This document shows, piece by piece, positions 22,326-33,977 of a DNA stretch of 64,000 nucleotides. The DNA comes from Fagopyrum homotropicum (lineage: Eukaryota > Streptophyta > Magnoliopsida > Caryophyllales > Polygonaceae): positions 10,074,001-10,138,000 of the forward strand of contig BSWB01000008.1 in assembly GCA_033239125.1 (NCBI GenBank), given 5' to 3'. The position numbers and the translations under genes are program-made. Numbering within the stretch: position 1 is the first letter of the stretch; every line of letters begins with the position of its first letter. The notes beneath the pieces were generated by a model. The model was not told where the DNA came from, searched no databases, and saw nothing but the letters and a program-made list of their open reading frames with translations.

Positions 22326-23121
22326 GACGCATCATGGTCCAGCTAGCGACCTTAAACCAAGCGCTTCTTGGGAGGCAACCCAAGGTATTGCTTTCTTTTC
22401 CCGTTTTCTAGTCTAGCTTAGATAGTTTTTGTTTTTGCTTTGCTTTGCTTTGTTTTGGCGTTTTGGACAGACAATAGGGAATATCTAAGGAAGGAGCATA
22501 ACTGGAAGGACAGAAGTTCGAGATTTTGAGAAGACAGAAGCATCTCGGTCACTGTCAGAGCACATCGACCGAGTTGATTCTTGAGCAACCGAGGCGACTA
22601 GGGTTTCTGCAGAACCACCTCGGTCCGTACCACCTCGGTCCAGTCGAGACCATCTCGACCGAGGTGACAGCAGATCCAGGAACAGTATAAAAGGGGAAAA
22701 AAAATTATTTTTCACTTTTTTTTACCCACCTCGACCGCGGAGACAGTCCACTTTGCTCTCTCTCATTTCTCGCTCGTTTTCGAGGATTTCCGCTTCTAAA
22801 CTGAGATTGAAGGGTAGAGGAACCGATTGCAACAACAGATCTGCAAAGAAATCGAACGAATCGACCGAAACGAGGTAAAACAAGTCGAAACCCTAACTCG
22901 TTCATTCGCTTCGATTTGGGCTTTGGTTGCCCTTGATTCTGCTGAGAAAGGATTTAAGTACCCCATAGGAAGCAATTGTAGTGATTTTTGGGGGAAAAGA
23001 ACTGAATTTCTGAGAATTGGAATCGCAACTGCTGCGCCTCGGTCCGGTCGAACTGCATCTCAACCGAGGTGATTTCTGAGTCTTGTCAGTGACCGAGGTG
23101 GTCTGACAGTGTTGAGTGAAA
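22326..23121 (+). other. Noncoding spacer of element 2 between integrase and env-position ORF
   Basis: The conserved GCGCTTCTTGGGAGGCAACC block is at about 22360-22383, just after the integrase stop, as in element 1. A dense cluster of about seven CTCGACCGAG-type words lies at 22540-22670, with more at 22726-22740 and 23035-23100. No ORF is supported. Confidence 0.6.
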
Positions 23122-24507
23122 ATGAGTTCCGATCGCCGCCTAGCCCTGAGAGACAGATCCTCACCCTCCCCTTCTTCTTCTTCTTCCCGTCCTTACCGCC
23201 CGGTTATCCACGAGAGATGCCGGGTAGACTATGAGCGTATAGCTAGCCGTCCAGTTATCGCACCACGTTTTCTGGACGTGTCAGCTTTTGATTGCCTAGG
23301 GTTAGATGCTGACCTTAGGAGGATGATTGCCACTGTTGGGCTGGATCAGTTTACTGAGATCCGAGCCCCAACTTATTTGGAGCCGACCTTAGAGTTTGTT
23401 AGCTCCTTCTCCTACCTCCCCACAGACAGGTCTGTGAAGTACCGGTTGATGAACCGGAACTTCATAGTTCCTTTAGAGATATGGAGAGAGATTTTTGGCT
23501 TTTTTGAGCCCACCGCCACCGACTTCCCCTCCCGATCCGTAGCTAGGGAGTTCTGGGGGCAGATTGCCCATATTACTGAGCATGCAGACAGATGGCGCCC
23601 TGGAGATTCTAGGGAGAAGGTCATCTTCCACCCGGCCTTCAGATTAGCCCACAGGATATTTAGCGAGACACTTCTGGCGCGTACTGAGACGCCTCAGAAG
23701 ATCCGACAGGGCGAGCTCTTCAGCCTCTACTACATGGTTACAGGAGGTTTCCAAGACTTTGGCTTGTTCTTGGCAGAGGACCTGCACAGGATCAAGGCCA
23801 AGGCGAAGGGAGACATTTACTGCGGAGGTCTAGTCACCCATATTGCTACCTATCACAGGATGGATCTTAGTGTTTGTACGATGGCGGCGGCTCCGAAGCC
23901 GCTTGGATTACAGGAGATGATCACATGGAGGATTTTGGTTCCTCGTGGGTTGACCACTCCATACGTCGCTATGCCTTGGGAGCGGACTGCACCACAGGGG
24001 ATCCGCTGGTCTGCTCAGTTCACAGTCTTTGATCCGCATTACTGGCAGACGGCTTGGGCTCCACTGATGGAGGATCATAGAGAGGCAGCAGCTGCCCCGA
24101 CTGAGGAGGAGGATGACGACGACGAGGAGACGGTGGATGAGAGAGATGGTGGAGTCCCGATGGATACAGGGACGGATACTGCAGGGATGAGCGCGCCACC
24201 GATCATTGATTTGGATGATGAGGAGGAGACGGAGCCTGCACCAGCTGAGACTTCTCCAGTCAGACCTGCTAGACGCAGGAGGCGCGGGGTGAGAGATCGA
24301 GCTGCCCACCGACGGATCGATGACCTGACGGATCAAGTTATTGACTCGTATGCTGCATTATCGCTGGATATCCGCGAGATGCAGGAGAGGCAGCACTATC
24401 AGCACGTCATGGCCCAGCTTCAGTTCGAGCGTGTCATGGGGTATCCGTTCGACCCGACACAGTATCCGTATGTGCCACCACCACCACCGCCGGATCAGGA
24501 TTACTGA
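23122..24507 (+). CDS. Athila env-position ORF (ATHILA ORF-1-like), intact
   Basis: The ATG at 23122 is used rather than an in-frame GTG six bases upstream, giving 461 residues. Ser-rich start, a globular part about residues 20-320 resembling the ATHILA ORF-1 family (wording FVSSFSYLPTDRSVKYRLMN and TETPQKI), a strongly acidic stretch about 330-385, a basic patch RPARRRRR, an amphipathic helix-like segment and a Pro-rich end. Element 1 has the homologue with a TAG. It lies in the env-like slot after pol, but no signal peptide or membrane span is visible. The basic patch could be a nuclear signal. Function unknown. Confidence 0.75.
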   Translation: MSSDRRLALRDRSSPSPSSSSSRPYRPVIHERCRVDYERIASRPVIAPRFLDVSAFDCLGLDADLRRMIATVGLDQFTEIRAPTYLEPTLEFVSSFSYLPTDRSVKYRLMNRNFIVPLEIWREIFGFFEPTATDFPSRSVAREFWGQIAHITEHADRWRPGDSREKVIFHPAFRLAHRIFSETLLARTETPQKIRQGELFSLYYMVTGGFQDFGLFLAEDLHRIKAKAKGDIYCGGLVTHIATYHRMDLSVCTMAAAPKPLGLQEMITWRILVPRGLTTPYVAMPWERTAPQGIRWSAQFTVFDPHYWQTAWAPLMEDHREAAAAPTEEEDDDDEETVDERDGGVPMDTGTDTAGMSAPPIIDLDDEEETEPAPAETSPVRPARRRRRGVRDRAAHRRIDDLTDQVIDSYAALSLDIREMQERQHYQHVMAQLQFERVMGYPFDPTQYPYVPPPPPPDQDY

Positions 24508-25972
24508 GGAGCTGCAGGATTTTCTTATTATATTTTTTATGCAGTTCAGCTATTTATCCGGTGAGTTCTCTCATTTTCAGACTTTTATTTGACCCACTGG
24601 GACAGTGTGTCCCAAGTATGGGGTATTTGTACTTATATGACTACTTGATGTATTATTTGACTACCTTTTGATGTATGACATTATCTTTTATCGGATATTT
24701 TATTTATGCTTCACTGCTGCATTTATATGATTATCTGATATTACATGCATACCTACAGGTTATTTGATTGAGAAAAACGTCGAAACTGAAAAAAAAATGG
24801 TTTTAAAAAATTTTTTTTTGACCTCGACCGAGTCAGTCTTGGCCAAACGAGGCATTTCACCTCGGTTGGACCAAGAACACCTCGACCGAGGTGTGTTAAC
24901 TGAGAGTTTTCGAAAGCGATTTTGTGTTACTTATCTGGATATGATCTCAGTGAAGATCTTGTTTACTGACTGGTTTTAAATCCTTTATGTGTTTGAAAGG
25001 TTTTATAATATGTTTAAGTTGCTAAATGCTTTGTTTGAAATTATTAGCATGTTTAATACTTTGTTTTTATCCAAATTATGTTGAATTTGAAGGTTGACAC
25101 CGTAGGTTAAGTTCTCTCACTTTCTTCTTGGAAAGACCAAGGCAATTCATTCTCTTCTTCTTCTTCTTCTTCTTCTTCTTCTTCTTCTTCTTGATCATGC
25201 TTAGCCCCTCATATACATTTTGCCTCCCTTTACCTATCCGGGAATTTGGAAGCAAGCGAAGTGGTGAAAGCAAGTGAAGTTGAGAAGTGGCTGGAAGTGA
25301 AAGTGTTAGAAAGCAATTTTAGGTTTAGGGAAGTCAATCATGAAGATGAGTAACTCGGCACCATTCACATAGCCGGGTGTTTGTGTCTTGCCAAAGTCGG
25401 ATTGAGCGATATTCCTAACGGGTCATGGTATGTGCATCAAGGGTTTGATGCATCTCGAGAAATTGATGATTGCAGATTTCCTAGGCTTCGGTTATTGTGC
25501 ACCTCTGTCCATGCATCCCAAAAAGTAAAGTAAAAAAAAAAAAAGGAAAAAAGTGTGAAATAAGCAAAGCTTATTGGTGGAAGATGTTGCAAGTCAAAGT
25601 GGAAGTGAAGTTCATCCTTTTCCCGGATTCTAGCACCACGTTACCTTACACACATCCCTACCCTACACGTTTCTTGACCTTGAGCTTGTTGATTGACTTA
25701 GCGGTTTAAACTGGATTATACATGATTAATTTTGATAATTATGATTTATTATGCATTCTATGATTTTATGCAAAGATGAACAACTTTCCTATATTTATAA
25801 AATGTTTTGAGCATATTGAGTTTTTTAAATTCCATGAAGTATTCTCTTATAGTGATCTATGATAGTTACACACCATAAAATGTTTTTGAAAGACTTTTCA
25901 TTGATTTTTCTTGACTTATAATCCATTCTATCTTGATTTCTATATGAGGAACTTGCTTGGGGACAAGCAAGG
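24508..25972 (+). other. 3' noncoding region of element 2 with conserved block and hairpins
   Basis: No credible ORF. Contents: CTCGACCGAG words at 24820-24895; a CTT repeat at about 25152-25192; the cross-family block at about 25200-25520; hairpin AATAAGC/AAA/GCTTATT at 25559-25575; hairpin CTTGCTTGGGGACAAGCAAG at 25952-25971 just before the polypurine tract. Confidence 0.7.
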
Positions 25973-25990
25973 GCTAAGTATGGGGTATTT
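25973..25990 (+). other. Polypurine tract region of element 2
   Basis: Sequence with GTATGGGG ending directly at the 3' LTR; the purine-rich primer site for plus-strand synthesis is expected here. Confidence 0.6.
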
Positions 25991-27753
25991 TGATAGCATG
26001 AATTATAGTCTATATTTTGGGGTTTGTTTGGACGTTTTATCTTTCATAATCTGCATGTTTGTATGTATATTATGTGATTTTACTACCATTTCATCTACCT
26101 TTGCGAGAATCGAGGTCTACACCTAGTTTTGTTGCAATTGCAGGTAAAATGGCACGTTTCACATCAAAAAGGAGCAAAAGGAGTCATGAGTCATTTGGAG
26201 CTACATCTAGGAAGCATAGCCATGGATTAAAGATTTACTTTGGACCAGTTTTGAGAGATTTCACATTCAGTTGTGACTCACCTCGGTTGACCAGAGATTC
26301 ATCTCGACCGAGGTGATCCAGAGACGCCGACTCGACCGAGGCGAACACCTAGGACGCGGCGAGAATATTTTATTATTGGCTGAGATCTTTTAAAATTAGA
26401 AAGTGATCTTATATTTTTGGGCTTGGCTCCTGGAAGGAAGGAGATATGCAGAATCATGTATTTTACCTATATTTATGGGAAAATATCTTTCTAAGATTTA
26501 TTATCTTTGGAGGGTTATTTTCCTATAAAAAGGGTTGGATTTTCCACAAATCCGACATCCGCTTACAGCTGGACATCTTGCTTACGAGAAGATCAAGGTT
26601 TATAGCACGCAGCAGCAGCAGCCTACTCCAGTTGAGAGAGATTCGAAGAACCTTTTTGAAGGTTGAAGGAAGATTGAAGTCTATAGCTTTTATAGCTTTT
26701 TGAAGGGTTTTGTAAGATTGTCTTCAATTTCCTCATTTGTTGTCTTGTCTTGTTGGATTGCTATCCAAGGAACGCTTTGTTGTGATATTTGATTCAGTTA
26801 TTGAAGTCTTTTTCATTAAATTCTTCTTGTTCAAATATTCACCTTCTTCCCATATATTTAATACTTTCATAATGATGATGAGTGGCTAATTTCCTTGTGT
26901 GATTCTAGGGTGATTGGCTGAAGGTTGTGGGAAAAACAATGATAGAATAATCTTAGATTCCAGTGGGATCCTGAAAGTTCGAGTCTTTAACCTTAACCCT
27001 AAGCATCTCGTTCAGTCGATGAACATCTCGGCCGGGGTGGAATTTGGCTAACCGAGGTGACTTATCTGATCCATAACTGAGAGTTAAGTGTTAGAGTTTG
27101 CAAAATCCTATTCTTATTACACCTTCCCTGGTTCAAAGCAAGCTTAGGATGAGACTTACCCGGTAATTCCTTAGTTTGTGTACCAACGATCATAAGTGTA
27201 GGTAATAAAGGTTTATCCTTTATTGGGGTTTGAGTGTGCTTCCATCCCATCTTTGTGAGTTAGCCTGAGACTTACCCGGTAAAGGTTGATTCTATTCCCT
27301 TAGATGGTGTGTTAGTTTGAGGTTATAGTTCTTTATCTTGATTCCTTGAGACTTACCCGGTAATAGGAGTTACGGTTTAGGATTAGTGTGTAGTGAGACT
27401 TACCCGGTGATCTACTCCACTTTAGTAACACCTTCCCCACGCAAAAATCTCAGCTTTGTCCGCTTATCTATAGATCTTGAGTTGGAACCACAACTAGATG
27501 CTTTAATCCCTAGAATTGCATGTTTGCTTATTTGACTTCTTATTCATCTTTGATTGTGTTAATTGCTCTTTGTGGTTAGTTTTCACGAAGCTTACCGTTA
27601 TTGACTTTGTTTCACCGAGTCCCTGTGATCGACCCCTGGAATTTTCTTGCTTTTTACTACGATTGACCCGTACACTGCGGGTTCGCATCCTTGTTTTAAG
27701 CTTAAGTCTAGGGTTATAAATTTAAAGCTTGCACACACCGTTTGGAGCGAACA
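25991..27753 (+). repeat. 3' LTR of element 2
   Basis: Same length as 16296-18058, about a dozen substitutions by eye, followed by GGCAC target duplication. Confidence 0.95.
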
Positions 27754-27758
27754 GGCAC

Positions 27759-30700
27759 ATAAATAAAACTCATCATACCATAATCCAAAACCATAAGCAA
27801 ATATCAGATATCTCAAGCAATAAATCATCTCAGGAAATCACATGATAATATCTGGTGAAGAAATCATTATATCAAGATCAGATAAATGTAAACTTATCTT
27901 ACCAAACTCTTAAACCATAATCAAATACCAGATGTACTCATACCACAGGCACATAATAAAAACTCATCATACTAGAATCTTAAATCGCAACATAAATATT
28001 TCTGGTAATGAAATCATCATTCTAGAATCACATAAATAAAAGCCAATATACAAGAATACCATACCCTTAACAAACACCAGAAAAACTAATGACAAAAATC
28101 ATACTAGAAAATAACAACATGACAATTTCTGGTACAGAAACCATAAAACCTAAATATTTGTTATTGAGTCATCAACAAGATTAGATTACAAAAGAGCCAA
28201 TACAACTTGAATGACTGTTACAACAGAGTCAATACCAAAGTATCCGTTTATCATGTACATTTTAATGCTACACAAACATACAATTGCAACATAGTCAATT
28301 AAACAACAACATAAAGGACACTTACAGTTTCAAAGCGACTCGTAGGGCTTCACTCTCTCCCTATTGTACATAACCAAACAAAACTGTTCTCTGAAAGTTG
28401 GGACGTATTCTTGGCATATGATCGACATAGCATACTAGAAACTAATTAAACAAACTGTGGACCCAAGCTCATATCAGAAATACATCAATAGCTCATACTA
28501 GAAAGGCATACCGGAAACACATCCACACATTATCAACTTAAGTAAAAGTAAGGTTAGTGTTAACTTACATAATCCTACAACCATCTAGTTTTTTGGAGTA
28601 ACAGCTTAAAGTGTTTCTTATTTGGTTCATGGTGATATCCAATTACAAAATCTTCTTTGGTCGAGTCAAGGTACCAAGCATAAAATGCATCCCTATCCTT
28701 CTTGCTCAAAAAACTATGCTTGGGTTCCTTAGGGATCTTTATTGGGACAACTTAGGGAGATATGACAAGGTAGCTAGGTTTCTTTTCATGTAAACCCGTT
28801 CTACTCGGTCCTTTTGCTTTTGCTTTCCCTTTGGCAACAATGTCTAGTTTTGGTTTCTATCTAAGATTCACAACATAACAAAACTTTAACAAATGGGCAC
28901 GGAAACAAAACACATGAAGAATAGTAGTGTTTTATACCTCTTCATCTTGCTTTTCTTTTAGCTTATCAACTTCAACTTCTTCCTTGGGCTGGGGCTGGGG
29001 CTTTGTTGGGGATGACGTCTCTTCTGAACTTGAAACCCCAAGAATTTCTAGTTTAACATCATTGGGGATGGGGTGGGGGTTTCTTGGAGAGTTGGGCGCC
29101 TTTAGAAGAAGCGTCCATCCTTTCAAGGTTAGTGAGGATCCGGAAATATTGCCCTCCTATTCGTTATTGGGCGACCGTATATTTCTTCTGCCTTATATGT
29201 ACTTGGTTGATCGTTTCATCTTGTTCCTCAACCTTTCTTCTTCAACTCAGAAATCAATTGATTTTGGGTTTGTAGTTGTTTCCTCCAATCCTCCACCCAA
29301 TCAGGCTCCCTATACATTCACATAGTACAATATTACATATGGGAAGTCAAATAAACTTTTGAAACTAATAAATTCTGGTATGTAAACTCTCATTAACCTG
29401 TTTATGGTAGGAACAGAGGGGGTGAGATCAGTCAGAGGTGGTGCAACCACAACTTTTGTAGGGACATTGAAATCCATTTATGGAGGATCAACCATCCCAA
29501 CAAGAGTACATGGTGCAACCACAACCTTAGGGGGATTAGCCACTGCAATCATTTCTTCTTGGCTAAAATAATAAAGCAAATAATTTAAAAAAATGATAAT
29601 TCTGGTATGATAGTATAAATTGGTATGTAACTATTTACCATTCAGCCTCCTCATCAATCTCCTCAACAATCTCCTGTATCTTAATTTTCTCAGATGCAGG
29701 CCTACATGAAAAAAAAAACATTATAAACTAAATGAAAAATATACCACAAACTCAAACTAGACAAAACATAACAAAGTACACATGAAACAAATCAAAAAAT
29801 CATACCAGAAAATATAACAAAACTCATACCAGAAACTAAGGCAACATTCATACCAGAACTAAGACAAGATACATACCAAAAACTAACACCAGACTCATAC
29901 CGACAACAATTATACTAGAAAACTAAACCACAAAATCATACCAGAAAGTATACCAAAAACTCATGTTAGACAAATCAAACCAATATAAACAGAACACACA
30001 TCATCAACTCATACAAGATAAACATACCATAAACTAATGCCACATAATTAAAAGATAGAGTGAGTATGAAATATATTGAAATACCTTTTACTTCCCCCTT
30101 CATTTTTCCTCTTCTTTGGGACATCTTCTTTTTTTACAATTTTTTCTGGTCTTGGCATCCTCAAAAGAAGACGACGAGAAGGAGGATGAGCAACAAAGTC
30201 ATCACTATCGAATTCCTCCTTCTTTGGGGCATCCTTGATAACCTTGACACCAGAACCTTTGGGCCTGCATACACGGACATTGTGGTACCTAACCTTGAAC
30301 AGATGACATAGATACCCATTTTTGTCAATGTTTGCATCCCCCCACCACTTGTGGTCATCCTCAGTTTTTGGATCATTTGGGAACAGTGGGATAGTTTTGA
30401 TGTCATCTTGGGTCAAGGTTGACGTTGTATCTTTAATGATTTGGAAGCTGCATTTCATCTTCCCCTTGTTTGATGAAACTCACTTAATACAAAGTGGGGT
30501 TGTTTCTTCATCAACACATCTGGAAAACAACAATGCCAGTTTGGTAATTGATTCAAGGATGTGAACTTGTAAATTATACACAGGAAACACATGAGTAGAG
30601 CACACCAGAAAATCATATCAATAAATGATATCAAATTACTAACAAACTCTCATACCAAAAAATGAAACCAGAAAAACATATCATAAAACAAGAAAGGCAA

Positions 30701-32200
30701 TAAACTCATACCAGAGGAAGTATAAAATTAAAACCATACCATAAACAAGATAAACCAATCATACCTGGAGTGCCAAAGGAAAACCAAAAAGGTAGTAATT
30801 TCCTAATTTAAGATACTTAGTTGGCTCACACTCCTGAAGGCTCTCAAGTGTCTTACTGAACACAAGGCGTCCTCGTGGGAAGGAATTAAAGGCTTTCATG
30901 TCCCTGACGAAGGAATGAGTGAGATTGGAGGCCGTCTTCTTTTTATCATTCACAAGCAAAATATATTCAACGAAGAGGATCATAACCATCTTATATTTGC
31001 GTTCATTAGTATTACGAAACTCTGAATATTTATCCTCTAAAGTTCCCAATTGACATTTGGGAATGCCGACCAACTCACTCATGTCGACATTTTCCTCTTC
31101 GTTGTAAACGTTGTACCGACATTCCAGGCCGGTAATTTCAGCAAACTCGCTTAAGCCAAACCTTATAAACTAAAATATTCAAAAAAAGAGAAACACATTA
31201 ACAATAGAAAGTGGAAAGGAGGTACCAAACTGAAAAGGGTGTGTAGTTATAAATACCTAAGCAGAGTATTGATGATTGCAAACCACATCGAGTGTTTGCG
31301 GTCTTTTTTCACTTCATGCAAAAGCATGAAGTGTATTAATTGGTTGAAAAGCTTAATATTTGTACACATAGAGATTATGTCCGTAAATATACAATTTTTG
31401 AACATTTGTTGCTCACTGCATACAAACCTTCAAGTATAAAATTGCTAATATTTACACGAGACAACACAGTTATCCGTGTTGTCTCGTATTTGGGGTTATC
31501 ATCAAACTTGTACATCAGCTAGTAAAGGAAACAAGTTTGTTAATACTAGAAAAACATTACAACAAGAAACTAGAAACTCATATCAAACATTCAACTTACA
31601 GAGGACTCTTCATGCCCATCAATAAGCAATTCTTCCTCTGCTTGTGTAAACATACTAGAAAATAATATCAATATACACATCAACATTCAATACTAGAAAG
31701 TAATATAGAAACCGCATATGAAACTCAAAATAGAAAGCATACCATACAAATCATATCAATATAAACAAGAAACATATCAACAACTCATACTAGAAAACAT
31801 AATACTAGAAACACAAACCATAAACACATACCAGACAACTAATGTGTTATAAAAACGAAACAAATCATACCAAAAATAATAAAAAAAAAAAACAAATACC
31901 AGAAACACAAATAGACAGGTATAAAGGAAACAAATAAACATCACATAGCATAAATTAATACCATAAGACATACCAGAAAACCTAAAATCAGTAACATACC
32001 AGAAAATCTAATACCAAAATCAAATGCATTAAAAACATACCAGAAAACTCATGTAAATATAAATACGAAACAAAACATACCAGAAACCATATCAAAACAC
32101 ATACCAGAAACCATATATGAACATATCAAACCCTAATACGAACAAATACTAGAAATAATAATACCAGAAAAATTGAAAGAGTATCAAATCCATACTAACC
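27759..32200. repeat. ACCAGAAA-word-rich noncoding DNA of the MULE
   Basis: Introns and spacers of the degenerate DUF1985/Ulp1-type gene are filled with ATACCAGAAA, TACTAGAAA and TTCTGGTA variants spaced irregularly at roughly 15-40 bases, for example across 31780-32180 and 29740-30020. Exon remnants lie between them. There is no simple period, so this is a dispersed short-word field, not a clean tandem array. Confidence 0.65.
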
Positions 32201-32392
32201 ACAGATATTTCTTCTCTTGGAGCACCAGATAAAACTATTTGAAGACCTGCATCTGATCAGACACCGGAGGTGTCTGCCCCTCGTTTGACAAAGCCTCTTC
32301 AACAAGTGAAGGAGGCATTGGGTTAGAAGATTGAATGTAGGAACATCAAAAGCAGACGATCGATTTGCTAGGGCCTTAGATCGAGTAGACAT
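28570..32392 (-). pseudogene. DUF1985/Ulp1-type gene of a MULE (KI-MULE/CUMULE-like), degenerate
   Basis: Exon-like blocks in minus order. 32392-32247 holds a start (MSTRSK) and a possible GT donor. 31170-30768 begins after an AG acceptor and ends ALQ before GTATGA; it reads as DUF1985 (MSELVGIPKCQ, RGRLVFSKTLES, LFGFPLALQV). 30524 to about 30060 is Lys-rich; it has TGA at about 30491-30493 after LCIK, where Trp is likely. About 29330-28932 is Pro/Glu/Lys-rich. About 28790-28570 reads FYAWYLDSTKEDFVIGY and TRWL, the entry to a Ulp1 C48 cysteine protease domain, then a stop. I could not find the catalytic His/Asp/Cys. Such genes are captured cargo of some plant MULEs, which fits the convergent mudrA remnant at 7407-15964. 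Confidence 0.6.
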
Positions 32393-32975
32393 CTTTGTGT
32401 TGGTTAGGGTTTACGAAAATTGACAAGTAAGGAGAAATTTGGGTTGAGTTCTGGTATCAACGAAGACGAATTTGAGAATGCGATTGACGGAGATTGCCGG
32501 ACATAACAGGAAGAGATCTGAAACTTAAAAAATCTGAGATTACGAGACAAAGATTGAGGGAGAAGGGAGAAGTTAAAGAGTCGGACGCTCTCTAGTAGTT
32601 TGCAGAAGGTTGGTTTGAGAATGAATGAAGTGGAAGGATGAAAATGTGAAAATAATTTACCTATTAACAACATCTTAAACAATAAAAAATTTGTAATACA
32701 AATAATAAAACGGAAACTGAAAAAGACCTCCTAGGCCAAATTCTTTCAAAAGAATTTACGAAAACCACCCATTGTGTACATGAATACCAAAATTGAGCCG
32801 TTATCTCGGCAAATTGTTTGGGCCGGAGAAGATAAAACATATTGGGCTTAGTTTGGACGGGCCTGAACTCAATCCGCAGAGAACACAAGATATGGGCCTG
32901 GGCACAACGAAAAAGTTGTTTGTATATCGGCCATCGTAGACAACCACAACCACGTTTCCGTCCAAGACTCACTGC
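32393..32975. other. Spacer between the MULE gene and the SOD gene
   Basis: AT-rich, no supported gene. The outer end of the MULE should lie here, but I could not identify its TIR because the partner end is outside the window. Confidence 0.4.
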
Positions 32976-32979
32976 ACGG

Positions 32980-32987
32980 TATAAATA
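32980..32987 (+). promoter_or_regulatory. TATA box of SOD gene 1
   Basis: TATAAATA about 80 bases before a 5' UTR splice donor (CAG/GTGAAT at 33065/33066). Position and sequence fit a plant TATA box; the start of transcription would be near 33010. Confidence 0.6.
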
Positions 32988-33065
32988 AGAGTCAAGAGGA
33001 ACAATCTAGATTCCTCCGGCCTCTGCGTTTTCTCCAAGCTTTGTTGGTTCAGGGCTGTTTCCCAG

Positions 33066-33965
33066 GTGAATTTACTCCCACACTTCATCCCTATGCTCTA
33101 GGGTTTTATCATCATCTTCATTCTTCTCAATCATGTACTTCATCGTCTTATCTTAATCCTCACAAATTCTTCGAAATTGCTGTCGTTGTGTGATTCGTCA
33201 ATTTAGTTATTGTCCGTTTGATGTTACACTGCTACATTTGATGTTCCATTTTTGCTTAATTTTTTAGCTTATTCAACCGATTTAACGAAATAATTCAGTT
33301 GTGCGTTTTTTTGTGATGAGGAAAACTTAGAAAAGCAACCGTTATGAAAGTATCTCATTTCTTGTGGAAGAAGACAGTAGCTAAAAAATGGAGTCAATCA
33401 GGATGATGTTTCATGAGGATCATCAACTTTTCCGTGGCTCGTATTCTGTTACTTTAGATTTTCTTTAATCCTTACAGTTCCAAATGATTTTTTCCTAGTT
33501 ATGTCCTTTGATGTTCCATTTTTTGCTCACTGCTAGCTTATTCAACTGATTTCCTGAAATAGTTCACTTTGTGATGGTTTTCCATTGAATTTTTTTTTCT
33601 CTTCGAGTTTGATCATTTATTGCTCAAATATTCAGTGTTTGTACGGTGGTTGGACTTTCGAGTTGATACTAAAATTAGGTGATTTATGAATGCTCTTAAG
33701 TAGCTACTGTCTTATATGAGAGTTAAGGAATAGCATAAAGAAACCTGTAATGTGATATTCTTGGGGCCAAAGACAACAGTTAAAAACAAGTCAAATCCGA
33801 ATATGTTGTCTCTAGGGTCATCAACTTTCTTCTTCTTGGATGTTCATGCCTTTTTGATAGACAGAGACTTGAGGTTTTGTTATAAGTATACACGTCGCTT
33901 TATCTTCCCTTTGATAAAAGTCATTTGGGTACCGTGACAAGATTAATGATATTAGTTTCTTGCAG
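33066..33965 (+). other. 5' UTR intron of SOD gene 1
   Basis: Donor CAG/GTGAAT and acceptor TTCTTGCAG bracket 900 bases; the ATG lies 12 bases after the acceptor. Plant cytosolic CSD genes commonly have an intron in the 5' UTR. Confidence 0.6.
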
Positions 33966-33977
33966 TTCACAAACACA

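Larger units (their letters stand above)
16296..27753 (+). mobile_element. Athila-type LTR retrotransposon, element 2 (11458 bp), lacks RT and RNase H
   Basis: LTRs of 1763 bp each (16296-18058 and 25991-27753), TGATAGCATG to GAGCGAACA, with target duplication GGCAC on both sides (16291-16295, 27754-27758). It carries a tRNA-Asp primer site, an intact gag-protease-integrase frame, an intact env-position ORF and a polypurine tract. By eye the LTRs differ at about a dozen positions, under one percent, so the insertion is recent. RT and RNase H are absent, so it must have been copied in trans or lost them since. The word CTCGACCGAG is scattered over the whole element. Confidence 0.95.
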
